DNA of 5,693 bases, taken from assembly GCA_008501545.1 (NCBI GenBank), contig QQUM01000137.1, positions 1-5,693 of the forward strand, read 5' to 3'. The position numbers and the translations under genes were made by a program. The notes beneath the pieces were generated by a model that made no database searches, was not told where the DNA came from, and saw only the letters and a list, made by a program, of their open reading frames with translations. This document shows, piece by piece, positions 5,416 to 5,693 of this stretch; position 1 is the first letter of the stretch; each line of letters opens with the position of its first letter. Source of the DNA: Calditrichota bacterium (GTDB lineage Bacteria; Zhuqueibacterota; Zhuqueibacteria; Zhuqueibacterales; Geothermadaptataceae).

Positions 5416-5693
5416 CTACCAATTCATAAACGGATGCTTTATCAAATTGGAATTAAAATAACGCGGATCGCCGGAGACCTCTTCGCCAATCCAATCCGGT
5501 TTTTCGAATTGCTGGTTTTCATCCTGCAGTTCCACTTCGGCAACGATTAATCCCTGGTTGTCACCGGCAAATTCATCAATTTCCCAGGTGAGACCATCAA
5601 GGGCAATTTTATAGCGCGTTTTTTCAATGAGCGGCCGTTCGCAGAGGTTGTCAAGCATGAGATTGGCATCTTCGGTGGGAATTTCATATTCAA
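5416..5693 (-). CDS. CYTH-domain protein (triphosphate tunnel metalloenzyme superfamily), C-terminal part
   Basis: The frame is open to the right window edge, so the N-terminus is missing; about 91 residues remain, against roughly 155-160 for bacterial single-domain CYTH proteins. An in-frame ATG at 5658 is internal, because homologous sequence continues upstream of it (EYEIPTEDANLM). Seen in the sequence: a basic strand EKTRYKI, then a DGLTWEIDEF strand, a GLIVAEVEL strand with alternating acidic residues, and the closing block GDPRYFNSNL near the C-terminus. This order is typical of the bacterial CYTH group annotated as adenylate cyclase-like or inorganic triphosphatase-like proteins. Known for the family: the acidic and basic side chains line a tunnel that binds a metal ion and a triphosphate. 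The exact substrate cannot be told from this fragment. The gene ends with TAG three bases before the most upstream start of the next gene, so it may share a transcript, although no functional link with transport is obvious. Confidence 0.88.
   Translation of the reverse strand, partial: EYEIPTEDANLMLDNLCERPLIEKTRYKIALDGLTWEIDEFAGDNQGLIVAEVELQDENQQFEKPDWIGEEVSGDPRYFNSNLIKHPFMNW

Overview
This window carries a tightly packed, entirely minus-strand gene cluster centred on two kinds of solute uptake: a tripartite tricarboxylate transporter (TTT) and inorganic phosphate transport. In transcription order (high to low coordinate) it holds: the C-terminal part of a CYTH-domain protein (5416-5693, cut by the window edge); a fused TctC substrate-binding protein plus TctB small membrane subunit (3808-5412); a truncated DinD-like gene (3496-3774); the large TTT permease TctA (2034-3512); a DUF47/PhoU-like protein (1382-2026); a PiT-type phosphate permease (326-1366); and a broken remnant that resembles the PhoU-like tail of a Na/Pi cotransporter (1-329, with an in-frame TAG, running off the left edge). 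No convincing plus-strand gene, RNA gene, CRISPR array or insertion sequence is visible, and there is no gene-free stretch longer than 100 bases.

The organism is a diderm bacterium: the TctC part has a signal-peptide-like N-terminus and belongs to a family that works in the periplasm. Base composition is moderate (a little under half G+C by eye). The phylum cannot be fixed from these genes; an environmental lineage with a mixed gene complement is a guess only.

The TTT proteins form a complete transporter: the TctC half should capture a carboxylate-type ligand outside the inner membrane and hand it to TctA, with TctB as the accessory membrane subunit. The unusual point is that TctC and TctB are one 534-residue polypeptide, with one extra hydrophobic segment between them. 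This segment is just what is needed to join a periplasmic domain to a TctB whose N-terminus normally faces the cytoplasm, and it would tether the normally free binding protein to the membrane.

Downstream, tctA, the DUF47 gene and pit are joined by 7-base and 15-base gaps with good ribosome binding sites, which looks like one transcript. DUF47 proteins are common partners of PiT permeases. A second phosphate-transport remnant follows pit with an ATGA overlap.

The piece between tctCB and tctA is foreign to the transporter logic: it is the N-terminal third of a DinD-type protein with an intact start and strong Shine-Dalgarno sequence, and it breaks off in its most conserved region, beside a perfect 30-base palindrome.
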